DNA of 64,000 nt from NCBI GenBank assembly GCA_025667525.1, contig CM046875.1:285466140-285530139 (forward strand), given 5' to 3'. Each line of letters begins with the position of its first letter. Positions within the stretch are counted from its first letter, which is position 1. The position numbers and the translations under genes were made by a program. This document shows, piece after piece, positions 38,790 through 53,696 of the stretch. The stretch is from Glebionis coronaria. Its lineage: Eukaryota; Streptophyta; Magnoliopsida; Asterales; Asteraceae. Below the pieces are notes generated by a model. The model was not told the DNA's origin. It searched no databases and saw only the letters and a list, made by a program, of their open reading frames with translations.

Positions 38790-39716
38790 ATGACGCCACC
38801 TACTATTGTGACTACCTTCGAGGAGCTCATGGCTCCTACCACCACTCCATTATCACCGACATCAGTATATGCTAGACCCGCATCTGACACCGAGTCCAGA
38901 GGTGACCAGCCAGACAGAGTCATCATACTTTCAGATTCACCTACCCCATCAACACCTATTGTATCCCCTACTTCACCATTGCTTGTAGTACCTACATCTC
39001 CTCCTAGGGAGATGGACCAGGTTGTGCCTTCCTTACCACCTTTGCCACCACCTTCTACACATCACCCTTACCCCACCAGTACTCTGTCACCTCGCAAGAG
39101 GAGGCGTGATTCTATTCCTGACTCGACCGTCGAGATATGAGAGGGATCAGGAGCTGGACAGCCCAGTCTTGGCGGCTTACAGGCACAGGTCGACGCACTT
39201 GTGGCCCGACAGGCACAGGACACCGCACTTATTCATGCCCTACTGCAGGCGTACCATCAGGGTCGCGCCTTACTTCAGGAGATATATAGTTCTCTCTACT
39301 GGGTCGTGGCTAGTAAGTCACACACCACACAGAGTTCTCTGGGTATGACCCAGGGGACCATACATTGGTTGTTGGATGAGGTTTCTTACCTCCGCTACTG
39401 GCTAGCTTCACTAGAGAGTCACTCGTACGAGACCCAGGCTGCTATCCTCACGCAGGAGGAGACTTTTCGGACATTCATAGACCTGGCAGACCTTCTCCAT
39501 CAGGGAGTCATTGCTGAGACGGATCATCTACGGAGTGCTGATACTGCACGTCAGCACCAGTTGCTCGAGACCATGAGATTCTCCCGAGAGACCAGGAGAG
39601 CGATGATTCGCATGCAGGATGATCGTGCACCCACACCACCAGCTGGACCACCCGCACCTGCAGACAGCCATACTAGTGTAGGCTACCTTCCTTTGTACAT
39701 CATGACAAGCATTTAG
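38790..39716 (+). pseudogene. Upstream ORF of element C, one in-frame stop
   Basis: The frame opens at ATG 38790, has a single TGA at 39138-39140, and continues in the same frame to a TAG at 39714-39716, about 308 codons in all. The first third is low-complexity, rich in Pro, Thr and Ser, and ends in a basic SPRKRRRDS. The rest is likely helical or coiled (LQAQVDALVARQAQD, LLQAYHQGRALLQEIYSS, ETRRAMIRMQDD). I see no zinc knuckle or enzymatic motif. It precedes gag, which starts 355 bases later. It may be an accessory ORF or an N-terminal extension of gag in intact relatives. Confidence 0.65.
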
Positions 39717-40074
39717 TTGCATCTCAGCTCGCATGATTTAGGTCTTTTGTACTTGTATTTCATTTCAGTTTTATCCGTATCGTAGCACCTAACCTTAGTA
39801 TGTAGGTTATATTTTGTTGTACTACAAACATAGGTACCACTATCTCAGACAGGATGGTTGTATCTCTGTCATAGATTGGTTGTATTTGTATTATATTGAT
39901 GTTCACCAGTACTGACATATTATCATCTACTTGTTTGTTTGAATTTATATGATAATGAAATCTTGACAGGTTGTCCAATTTGTTGTGAATTCTATGCATA
40001 CCCATTTTTATGCAGCTTAATATAATAATCCTACTAACCAACTAATATATCTCATCTTTGTGTATGAAAGAACA

Positions 40075-40358
40075 ATGGCACAAAGAGTCACTCGACGGAA
40101 CCCTGACGCTACTCCTTCAGCGACTATTTCAGAAGCATAACTTAGAGTGCTTATCGGTCAAGGCATTGCTAATGCCCTAACCGCCAGGGAAACACACCCC
40201 AACGGAAACCAGGGCGACAGTCAAAACTCGAATGCCAGAGATCACTGCAAAAGGATGTACCTATCCCGACTTCCTAAAATGCAAGCCCAATTACTTCAAG
40301 GGCAAGGAAGGGGTAGTAGCACTCATGCAACGGTTCGAAAGGACCGAGACAGTATTCC
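40075..40358 (+). pseudogene. gag of element C, N-terminal fragment cut by E
   Basis: It starts at ATG 40075 with RVTRRNPDATPSATISEA. A stop at the next codon interrupts it, LRVLIGQGIANALTARE follows, and a shift near 40240 leads to CTYPDFLKCKPNYFKGKEGV and RFERTETVF. This is the conserved CxYxDFLxCxPxxFxGxEGVxxLxxWFExxExxF block of Ty3/gypsy capsid, as in abundant Asteraceae elements. It ends at the insertion of element E, whose candidate target duplication ATTCC (40354-40358) comprises the last bases of this fragment. Confidence 0.8.
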
Positions 40359-40629
40359 TAATACAAGGTTTTCACCTCGTATAAAAGAGATTCGTTTTTC
40401 CAGTCTTTTCAAATTGATTACTAGTTAAAAGTGCGACTCAGTCGTTCTTGGTGGAAAATAAAATGGTTTGATTATCTATTTTAAACTAAAAGCAAATATC
40501 AAAATGTCATTGAGTAAAATTAAAGCTTTAAAAATTAAACTAAATTACGATCAAAAGTAAATGATTAATAACTTGAAGGTAAAATGAAAACTTAAAACTT
40601 TATAAAGACAAAAACTTAAACCCATCTGA

Positions 40630-41060
40630 ATGTCATAGGAATCCCGTCGGAATGTCTTTGTCGGAATGTAATCGGAATGAACTCATCGGAATATGTCAAA
40701 GGAAAACCCATCGGAATCACAACTGTCGGAATATCAAAGTATCGGAATAATTCTATCGGAATACAATGTCTGTCGGAATATGGCTGATAAAATTTTGGCA
40801 GCGTTTCGTCACATTAATCCTTATACCTGATCGCAATGTACGATGCCAGGAGCAATCGCAACCAACAATCGGAATAAGTGATCGGAATACTGGTAACCCA
40901 AAGCTATCGAAATAATGATAATCACTGCTGTCGGAATCCCAATCGGAATCTCAGTCGGAATCAAAAACCCTTTTCCGATACAATGTATCGGAATAAAAGT
41001 GGAATCTGTCGGAATATTGGTCGGAAAAGGTAAACCCTTTTCCAACGGAATGAAATTCGC
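40630..41060 (-). repeat. ATTCCGA array in the E LTR (TCGGAAT on the plus strand)
   Basis: About 17 copies of (A/G)TCGGAAT at irregular spacing of 10-60 bases. Two face each other to form a perfect 9-bp hairpin with a 3-base loop (40973-40981 with 40985-40993). In sense orientation ATTCCGATGGG occurs, as in element D. The array lies downstream of the TATA box, in the transcribed R/U5 part. Confidence 0.85.
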
Positions 41061-41586
41061 AATAAGTCAAGTTAATAAGCTACTTTTTAATAAGCTCAAA
41101 CCAAAACTTAACCAAATGTATAATGAAAAGATCTCAATAAGAACGAATAAGAACCTTTAAAACTTTAAATAAGCAAAACTTTTAAATCCAACTTTAATAA
41201 AACGAAACTTTTTAAGAAAACTAAAAAGTAAATAAGCTAAACACGAAATAAGCCAATAAGCATGATAAGCTCAAAGCTTAATCCATATAAAACTTAGATA
41301 GAAACCAAAAGATAAACTCTTTGATCTCATAAACATCAAGATCAAACAAAATCAAAGATGATTTCGGATCAAATATAAGTAAAAATCAAGAAAGGTAGAA
41401 AGAGATTGAAGATGAAAAACTTAACTTGAACTTGTAGATTAATGATTTCAAAATACAAGAGTGAATTAAAGCTTAAACATGAAAGAAATAAAAGATGAAA
41501 TTCTAGTGAGAGAAAGTTAAACACTTTCTCTCTCTAAAAATAAAAACTAAAGAAAGAAAAATAAACTAGCTAACAATTAACTAACA

Positions 41587-41619
41587 CCCTCCTAATGACA
41601 CATTAGGAGGGTATATATA
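41587..41619 (-). promoter_or_regulatory. Core promoter of E LTR: TATA box with abutting hairpin
   Basis: Minus strand TATATATA (41619 down to 41612) is followed without a gap by an 11-bp perfect inverted repeat: 41601-41611 with 41587-41597, loop of 3. The sense arms are CCCTCCTAATG and CATTAGGAGGG. The layout matches that of element D. Confidence 0.6.
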
Positions 41620-42052
41620 GGAGGTAGGGAGGTGCATGTGTTGCTTCCTTCTTTCTTTCTTCTCGACTCGACTTGATTTAAATTCTTTGTCTTTCTCGAC
41701 GTCGTCTCGGGATTTGTCGATATAAATTGAACTTGTCTTATAATCTTCTTCTAATAGACTTGAGTTCTTCGACTTCATTAAACTTCCGTCTTTAGACTTT
41801 TTCTTCGATAAATCTTCAGAATAGGCCTTGGACTTCCGTTCTTTTTGCACTCTTGATCTTTTGACTTCGTCTTTTCTCGTTTTCTTCGATAAAAGCCCGT
41901 GATAGCCCGTGTTTTCTTCCTTTTTCATATTTTTATCCTGAAACACAATAAAAACACAAACCACGCATAATTCTGACTTTTACGACATAAAATACACGTT
42001 TTGGTATTATTGGAAATAAGTGGTAAAAGGATAAGTGTTTTCACACTTATTA

Positions 42053-44079
42053 AATCCCCTACACTTGACCATTGCAATGCCCTCATGCAATGCATTAATT
42101 TCAAAGCACATATTACATTTCTCATCATAAATAACCCACCTTGGCCTTTATTAAATACTAAACTTTAAGGAAAGTAAAAAGATAGAAATCAAAGACTTAC
42201 ATTGGGGTTTTGGCTGTCATGAATGTTCATCATCCTCAAGTTTCACGTTCCCCATACCAAGCTTAAAAACGAGATCATTGCTATTATAAGTTAGCCAACT
42301 AACATGAACTCATGTGGCCTAATTATTCACTTAGACTCCCTTATTCCTAGGTGTATCTCTTATATTTTAATTTTGTCTCGAATGATCACGAGGATACATT
42401 GTTTGGCTTATTTTGATAGTTATTTAGGCTGAAAATAAAGTGGGACGATTTAATCAATAGTTAGCTAAAGGACAAAATCTTTTAAAACTGCTTCTCGGGA
42501 CCTCATAAAGTTCATATCTTGGCATAACTCTCTTCACGATTTGAGACCTTTCTCGGACCGATATTTGGCAGCGACTTCATTCTTCAAATCTTGAGAGACG
42601 TTCTTGAAATTATGGTCTTCTCTTCATAATAGGAATTTCTTCACTTTAAGTTTTTGAGAGATTCTTCATATTTGGACCACAACTTCTTCATTTTTCTCCA
42701 ATCTTTATTTTGGACTTTGATATACAATGATCCGCTTCCTTTTAGGACTTGGATCTATTTATCCTCATACCTTGCTAGGGTCTTTTTGGATAGACTTCTC
42801 CATGATCTTTAGGGGATTATTTGCTTTTCGTCATGGGTTTCGATCCTTCATATTGATTTTTGATAAATGATTCTTCACATCACTTGGGATCTTTAGAAAA
42901 AAAATGTAGCCCTCATGCCTTGTTAGGGCCTTTTCGGACTCGCTAATCTTCGCATCCTGCTTCAATAAGTTATGCCTTGGCTATGAACTCTAATTAATAC
43001 CGAGAAACTTTTAAACGATCTTGTGCTAGAAGCTAAGTAACTTTTCAAATCGTACAACTTTATTTATTGCAAATATATTTATTAACAAGTGATGGGAGAA
43101 GAAGCTTATAATCAACTCACATAAATTCATGGAAGAATACCGAACTTATAATTGACTCTATCATCTCTCGTTCTCCACAATTTAAAATCTCAAGGAATGA
43201 GACTCGTGGATGTTTAGCCAATTAAATCAAAGTTTTTGGTTTTCAAGTCATCTATAGGATCTTGCAAATTCTTAGACTCTTTCAAGTTTAGAATTCGCAT
43301 TTTAAAGTTCCCTTGATAAACGACTTTCTAGGATCAATTATAGGAACTTGCGAAAAGTTCTTGTTCTTAACCCGTGAGAGTTAAGACTTTCGCGTTTTAA
43401 AGTTCCCAATATAAAAGCCTAGCAAAACTTGACTTAAACACGTTAAGGATACTAGCTAGAGTAAACTTAGACAAGTAGACTCGGGTTGAGTCAAAAGATT
43501 CATGACTTTGAAAAATTAAAACCACTTTATTCAAAATTTATTCTCTAGCAAAGAAAGTAAATAATGATAACAAAGGAAAACTACAAGGCCAAAATAGATT
43601 AAAAATTTTGAAAAATGTCGAAAAATCAAATTTTCCGGTTAAAATGAGGACAAATTCATGGAAAAGCCCACTTACTTCGATAGAAGTCCCCCTACACTCG
43701 ATATAAACATTGTCCTCAATGTTTAAGCATGTGGGAGTAAACTCCCCTACACTTAGGAATTGTGCACGTTGTTTAAATCTTGCTAAGGAAGAGACGACTA
43801 TAGTGATTTCAGTGTGAACATATAAGATATGAAATATTGAATCACGACAGTTTAGGATAGAACCGGGAAGACAGGTACACATGATCACGGTCGTCAAATG
43901 TCATCAAAAGTGGATCTTTGAAGCTTTAATCCCTGCACATCATAAGAAACAAGACAACAAACACATACGGGTCTCCCCCTACACTTATTATGAAAACGGT
44001 AAAAGGATAGATCAACGGGTTGCCTCCCGAGAAGCGCTTGTTTTTGTTAACCGAGTCACGAGCCTGACTCGACCCAAAA
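42053..44079 (-). other. 3' untranslated region of element E
   Basis: It aligns in patches with the 3' UTR of F and has no coding frame; a 119-codon minus-strand stretch at 43538-43897 is not conserved as protein. It holds the palindromic 20-mer (43705-43724), three AGTGTAGGGG-type purine tracts near pol (about 43687-43700, 43743-43756, 43973-43987) and the real polypurine tract at 42053-42066. Two related blocks with CCTTGTTAGGGCCTTTTCGG-like sequence lie near 42760-42800 and 42912-42955. Confidence 0.7.
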
Positions 44080-45632
44080 CTAATTCAAGGGAAACATGGT
44101 GAGGGATGGAATCATCTCATTAGAGATGTCCTCACCAAAGTACAGCTTCACACGCTGGCCATTCACTTTAAAATTTGGCCCGTTTGGCTGGGAAAGCTCA
44201 ATGGTGCCATAAGGGAAGACTTTGGTGACGGTGAATGGACCAGACCAACGGCTCGTCAGCTTGCCCGAGAAGATCTTCAACCAAGAGTTAAAGAGTAGAA
44301 CTTGATCATCAACGTAAAACTCTCGGATCTTAATTCTTGAATCATGAATGATCTTGGTCTTCTCCTTGTAAATCAATGAGTTCTCATAAGCTTCATTCCT
44401 CATTTCATTTAGCTCGTTGAGTTGAATCTTCCGAAGACCACCGGCTTTGTTGATGACAAAATTGGCCCATTAGAAGGCCCAATATGCCTTATGTTCCAGC
44501 TCAATAGGGAGGTGGCATGCCTTCCCGTACACAAGACGATATGCAGTGCAACCAACCGGAGTCTTATATGCGGTACGAAAAGACCACAAAGCATCGTCTA
44601 ACTTATCGGCCCATGAGGCACGATGCTCTCCCACAGTACGCTCTAATATTCGCTTCAATTCACGGTTAGATATCTCGGCTGGACCATACTTAGCCATGAC
44701 TCGAGCAAATTGATCATTGCAAAAATGAGTCCCGCGGTCACTGATGATAGCACGGGGAACACCGAATCGAGCAAAAAGTTTCTTCAAAAAGTTCACAACC
44801 ACCCTCGCATCGTTCGTATGGAGAGCCTTTTCTTCAACCCATTTTGATACGTAGTCAATGGCTAAGAGGATGTACTTGTTCCCTTTGGATGATGGAAATG
44901 GCCCCATAAAGTCGATGCCCTATACGTAAAAGATTTCACATTCTTGGATGAAATTTTGAGGCATCTCATCTTTATGTGTGATCTTGCCTTGGCGTTGGCA
45001 AGCATCACAATTTTTAACCATCTCGTGAGCATCACGCTAAATGGTGGGCCAATAGAATCCCGAGTCAAACACTTTCTTCGCGGTGTAGTTGGGACCGAAA
45101 TGACCACCGGTGGGTCCTTTATGGCAAGATTCGAGAATGTCTAAAGCTGCGGGTCCATCAACACACCGACGAATAATCAGATCAGCACATTGTTTGAAGA
45201 GATAAGGGTCATCCAAAAAGTAAGTCTTAATATCTTTAAAGAACTTCTTCTTTTGTTGGGATGTTAACCCTTCGATGATAATACCACCCGCTAAGTAGTT
45301 TGCAATGTCCGCAAACCACGGGGTGTCATCAAGATTGGAATTGATAGACATTAAGGCCTCAAGGGGAAAAGAGTCGTTGATCTCTTGATTCGGATGATCC
45401 CCTTGATAAGGATCCTCAAGTCTACTTAGATGATCCGCGGCTAGGTTTTCGGCTCCCGTCTTGTCACGAATTTTGATTTTAAATTCTTGAAGGAGCAAAA
45501 CCCAACAAAGAAGTCTTCTCTTAGAATCTTGTTTAGTTAACAAGTACTTCAACGCGGAATGGTTGGTATAGATAATGGTGGTGGAAAAGACAAGATAGGG
45601 GCGGAATTTCTCAAAGGCATACACAAGGCTCA
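44080..45632 (-). pseudogene. pol remnant of element E: RNase H tail and integrase
   Basis: Reading from 45632 downward: [20 protein letters not shown] (RNase H; D of YTDHS replaced by N), [15 protein letters not shown], the HHCC zinc-binding region of integrase ([10 protein letters not shown] then DACQ-like), [29 protein letters not shown], then [15 protein letters not shown] and the C-terminal [20 protein letters not shown]. Compared with F there are stops before GIDFMGPF and after KAYWAF, and a 48-bp in-frame loss removes the HPQTNGQ segment just before the catalytic Glu. Non-functional. Confidence 0.88.
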
Positions 45633-45855
45633 AATATAAACATATTGCACGTAAACGCACACTAAGCACATAATCAAAGTAAAACAGTCAAAAGTGACAA
45701 ATCCAATATCTAGGGTTGTCACAATGGAACTCCAGGAAAGGCCGTGAGTTCACATGGGAACGCGAAGACTCATTTAGAGCTAAGTACCCACATCTGTTCA
45801 CTTGATCAGTAACGTCATCTTAAGCTTTGAGGACAAAGCTAAAATAACGGGTTAA
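45633..45855 (+). pseudogene. pol C-terminus of element C
   Basis: Two frames give [16 protein letters not shown] and, after a shift, WNSRKGREFTWEREDSFRAK, then YPHLFT and a stop at 45803-45805. This is the conserved IPxVKVxWxxxxGxEATWExExxMxxxYPHLF end of Ty3/gypsy polyproteins. The sequence AGCTTTGAGGACAAAGCT follows, then the LTR. Confidence 0.75.
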
Positions 45856-49066
<3,211 letters not shown>

Positions 49067-49379
49067 TTACATTATATATAAGAGGAGGGATATGCCACGT
49101 GTTAATCCACGTCAGCACGTCATCGACCCATGACCCATATATATACACGCTAAACTTGATAAACAAAAACTCGATAATGTCATTCTTCTCATAAATTTCC
49201 GAAACCCTAAACAATTAATCGATTTGCAGAAACCTACGCACAATATCAGATTCATACATTTGAATTGATACTTATTATTATTCAAAATCATGAACCGTAA
49301 TCTAAAACCCTTCAAAATCATAATCATAAACCCTAATAATATTGATTAGTTTTTTTTATAATTTTGGAGTTTTGTTTCC

Positions 49380-52120
49380 ATTGATGGAAGGAAACTATGA
49401 TCTTGAATATGCTACATCAAATGCCGAATTAATAATCCATAACCAAGGTAAAGTGGATTAATCAAATTTAAGGTTTTTTAATCAACAGATTTGTGTTTCT
49501 AATTGTAGAGTTCGTTTTTTCATGATTATGGAACTTACAAAGAACGGTACTTTTGATTATGACTTATCAATGGACGATTGATCATACAAGGTAATTTCGA
49601 TTTTATTTGATTTTTAGATTGCTTCTTTAAGATCTTATCAGCTTAATCATTAGGAGATACATAACTCTCATATATTTGGATGAAACTTCTTACTTTACAG
49701 TGTTAGGACCAAAAGAGAAGCAAGTTACCTACCCATTTAAAGCTTAGCTATATTAAGCAAATAAGCAATTAAAATAAGCAAATAAGCAATCCCAAACACT
49801 GCCACTTAATAAGCACATATGTAGCTCTATATATTTGGAATCATTACTTATTTTATGTGTGGAAATGATTATGTTTTTACAATTTGCCTTTATATTTTGT
49901 AATTTAGGTTCTGGATTAGCAACAAGCAGAAGTTGGGTTCAAGTGTATTCAATAGTGTGCTAGGCTGGAATTGGAACTGGATGAGTTGGAGGAGCTATTA
50001 GAGAGGTTTGATTGTGTGACACAGCAACCTGTTGATTGTTTGTTTATTAATGCTGTTGGGCGACTGAATTTGGCAAAAATGGTCTTTTATTTGTTTATTT
50101 TTTTACTAAAGTCTTCATATATCATCATTGGTATCCATGTTAATGATTCTTTATTGTCACTCCTTTTCAGATGGTGATCTGGGTCACAAAATAATAGTCT
50201 GACAAGGTGCTTCTTGGTGGTGCTTTTGCAACTAAAAAATGGATAGATTGTTTTGAGCATGTCAGCTTTCGTAAGAGGTAAAATAATCAGCACTTTGAGC
50301 GGACATGTGTTATATTTCATATGATCACTGGACATAATCTACTTCATGTTTAAAGTTCAGTCTGTATCTATTTTTTATTTAACCCGTTTAAGATACAAAC
50401 CTTTACGAAAGCTATTGGAGCTGAACTTGAGAACGTGTTTTTCTCTCTTTTTCCTAAATCCTTACCGATGGTTTTCCTAATATAGATACAAATGAAACCA
50501 GATACAGAGGTGAGAGCAATCACTCATCCTAATTGTATATAAACTACAATTGCAGATTGCAAATGAAAATTTTAATATGCTTTAATATTTACTATATGTA
50601 CTATTGTATCCAAACAAGTTTTGCGATGGTGAAACATGATGTCATCAAAAAAATCAATCTTAGCAGCCTGTTTCTTTTTTAAGAATTGAACATTGGTCAT
50701 CATTTACATCGCTTAGTGACAAATACTCTCATATCAACTGATATTTTGATTGGTCGATATCGAAGTTATAGATATACTTTTGGTGTTATTCATACCTGAG
50801 TTATATATTGTTTAAGGTATGGAGCTTGAATGAACGAGAGATGAAATCTAGGTGTGTTTGACATTGGGAAATCAACAATTCTTTTTTAATTAATTTTTAT
50901 TCTATTTGATATTATAACTTAAGAACCGTCAATTATTTATAAACGCTTTCTTTATATTCTGTCAAGATTCATGAGCTAGCCCAAATTTTATAATCTAACT
51001 TGATAATAGAGGGCTTATTTCTATCATGCTTCTGTTATAATTTTATTCTCACCTCTTTTATATGCAATGTCAAGTTTAGGGGAGCCTTGGTTTGGAAAAA
51101 TTACAAAACCCATAATTACTTAACAGATGGTTTTGGATGATATGTGTGTGCTGGACTAGGAGTATGTGTTTATTGATGACGAGGTTTAAAATAGGAATTC
51201 TTATAGCATGATGTGAACGAATTTGTTGTAAGCTATATCCGGTTGATAGGAATCTACTTTGAGTTGAGGTTAGGTTTATGTAGAGAACTTTAGTGATTAG
51301 GTTATTTGTGGTGATATAGTTTGCGAAAGGATTAAGGTTGTGGTGCGAGTGCATTAAGTGATTGTCATGTTATGAAATATTAGGCACTCGGACTTTATAA
51401 GTTAAAGTTTTTTTAAATGTGGAATAGACGTGGGATTTAAGGTTTTATATGAACTTGTATGCTAATTGTGATTTGTGACTGATCGTTATCCTAAATATAT
51501 GTGAATTTATGCGTTAATTCAGAGTTTCTGATATGTGAATAAAAGTTGAGAATTAAAGAAGGATTTTTTGTTGATAAAATATACCGTTTCACACGTACAT
51601 CGTTGGTTATTGTGCCATAAGATTGTATTTGGTGTTTGAGATATTGTGTGTTATGTGCTCTACAAACTTCGAGAGATAATACTTGTTGTGGAAGTTTATA
51701 AAGGAGCTATCTATGAACATCAAGTAACCTAAACTCCTCATATATGTTTTCAAGTTTGAAATATTTTTTGACAAATTTTATCTTCAAACCTTTAACTTCA
51801 GCTTTTGATTGTTCCATATTCGCCAGCAGGTTGAACCTTTTTCTACTGATTCATATTGTGTTGTTCCTCAAGCTCATAATCACTTCAATCTGCAAATTTC
51901 TATTATGAATTTCAGTTAAGGATTGCTCATTTGACTTGCTTGAAAACTGCATATTAATTCTTGCATATATAGGTGTTTGGGATTGCTTTTAAATCTGCCT
52001 TTATAGGGGTTATTTTGAAATCATTCTCGGTTCAGGTCACACCGCCTTATGTTGTTCCAGTTGTAAGGCTTATACATACATTTCCAAAATTATTTGTGGG
52101 TATACCATGTGCCTGATCGA
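49380..52120 (+). pseudogene. Exon-like islands, part 1, gene unknown
   Basis: Short open islands on the plus strand: MEGNYDLEYATSNAELIIHN at 49384, ELDELEELLERFDCVTQQP at 49970, and VFGIAFKSAFIGVILKSFSV followed by QVTPPYVVPVV at about 51973-52070. AT-rich, intron-like sequence separates them. No frame is long and I cannot name the parent gene or show that the islands belong together. From 50100 to 51950 I see nothing definite. Confidence 0.25.
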
Positions 52121-52469
52121 TGACCCAATACATTTGGTAAATAAATTAGGTCCAAAATGAGGTACTGATTTTAGTGTATAAAAGGTCATAACAAGAAAAT
52201 GTGCATAAAGACCTTCCTGATCGCACGATATACCAAACATGTATATTTACAAATGTAGATTTATATAGCAGAGCGTCCAATGTTAATGGCCCACTTTCTT
52301 TTAGGATGACATTGCTTTATTCGCTTATTATTTTATGGAATCCTCTTTTTAACCATTCATATACCAGTAAGCACTTTTTGGGGGTGTTTAAACTTATCTT
52401 TTTTTATGAATAAAACAACATTTGGATTTAAATGATCATTTATAACTAATTTGGCTGGAACAACTGATT

Positions 52470-52930
52470 TAGGTTCGTGAATGAAGGGCACATGCTAAGG
52501 TTCTTGACGTTGAGTGCAGCGAAGCAAACATCACAGAAGTCTTGCTTATGATTAAGGTTGTTTATACTTTTTCTTATAGAATGTTTAGCTCTCTTCTGTT
52601 CTGTAATTAAGTTATGTTCTTTAATTTTTGTCTTATCATAAGCAAATTTCGCCAGTAGGCTTCGAAGTGAAGCTGTAGATCTTTAACTCGAGAAAATGGT
52701 TGAAGCCTTTATGGTGGAAGCCTCTGCAATTTCATCATCTTTTCCACTTACAGTACTTGCTGTACAGGTGTCATTATTTTAACATCATCTTCGTAATAAA
52801 TAATATTATTTGTGTTGAATCTGTTTATATTTATATTTAGGATCATGAAAGAGTATCCAATCTAGCACCAACAGATGCTCCATTGCGCACCCTCCCCTTG
52901 TCAAATCTAAAAGTAGTTTTGTCGAAAAGT
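52470..52930 (+). pseudogene. Exon-like islands, part 2, gene unknown
   Basis: At 52490-52560 a frame reads RAHAKVLDVECSEANITEVL after an in-frame stop. At 52655-52770 another reads LRSEAVDL, stop, then LEKMVEAFMVEASAISSSFP. At 52841-52915 comes DHERVSNLAPTDAPLRTLPL. Amino-acid composition looks protein-like and in-frame stops are few, as expected of a recently decayed or captured gene. The parent gene is not recognised. Confidence 0.3.
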
Positions 52931-53209
52931 TTATCAATCGTTATGTAAGCTTATAGGATTGCTTATGAAATTGCTTAGATGGTATGTACGATATTGCTTA
53001 TCAGATAAGTGTAACGGTGATACGCCAAACATATGGGTTTATAAGTTACTCATCTACTATATGCAAGTTTGCTATCCTAATAGAATATGCATTGATACCG
53101 TAGACTATAAATATGAACATTTAGGTGTCAAATAGAAACTATTAGTCTTGATATTCATATTTAATTTTTTTAGATTGTTTGTTTAGTTACGGGTTAACCT
53201 GGTGACCCT

Positions 53210-53377
53210 ACCGGGTTGATCCGGTGGTCTAGCACATGACACGGTGACTCGACCGGGTTGACTCAATGGTCAAACACGTGGCCCATTGACTCAATCGGGT
53301 TGACCCGGTGGTTGAACCCATAACCTTATAACTCGACCGAGTTTAGCCGGTGATCGAACCCGTGACCCGATGACTAA
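53210..53377. repeat. 42-bp minisatellite, four units
   Basis: Units 53210-53251, 53252-53293, 53294-53335 and 53336-53377, with consensus like ACCGGGTTGACCCGGTGGTC plus 22 more bases ending GTGACTCG. A partial unit precedes them. The period is a multiple of three, but the frames carry stops. Confidence 0.8.
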
Positions 53378-53696
53378 CATAACAATACTCACGCAATTAT
53401 ATTTTAAAAGGGAATATATTTTAAGCATGTTTGATCTTATACCATTTAGCTTATTTTATTGCTTAAGAAGCTTTGAAAACTCAAATTGATCTTTCTACAA
53501 ATAGCTTATAAAAGTATGGTAGTTACGATGGGCATCCAAAGATATCAAGAAACTACTCAAATTTATTCTTTCATTCTATCATTGTGAAAGATTTGGTTAA
53601 TATGCCTGGTAAGGCGTTGCAATAGTTTATAGGCACATAACATGTGCACTTTTCATAATCTTAAACACCTTTTTTCTGGCACTGTTCGAATACAGA

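Larger units (their letters stand above)
40359..42052 (-). repeat. 3' LTR of element E
   Basis: 1694 bp. On the minus strand it starts TAATAAGTGTG, with the expected TG changed to TA, after the polypurine tract AAGTGTAGGGGATT. It ends ...CTTGTATTA. Blocks shared with the F LTR include AGTTAAAAGTG, CACAATAAAAACACAAACC-type and the stretch around 41890-42050. It contains a CGGAAT array (40630-41060) and a TATA box with hairpin (41587-41619). Confidence 0.8.
40359..45632 (-). mobile_element. Element E: Athila-type retrotransposon, 5' half deleted
   Basis: On the minus strand: pol remnant (45632 down to 44080), 3' untranslated region (44079-42053), 3' LTR (42052-40359). All parts align with element F. 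The 5' LTR, gag, protease, reverse transcriptase and the start of RNase H are missing; the break lies at about 45632, where homology to F stops in [11 protein letters not shown]. It is inserted in C's gag. Confidence 0.85.

Noticed and set aside
40630..41060. CGGAAT array as a CRISPR array
   Set aside because: Motifs are 6-8 bases with irregular spacing and variable flanks, lie inside an LTR of a plant retroelement, and there is no cas gene.
43538..43897. 119-codon minus-strand frame downstream of pol in E as an env-like gene
   Set aside because: The homologous stretch in F is not open over the same length and changes frame; the shared part is nucleotide-level 3' UTR conservation.
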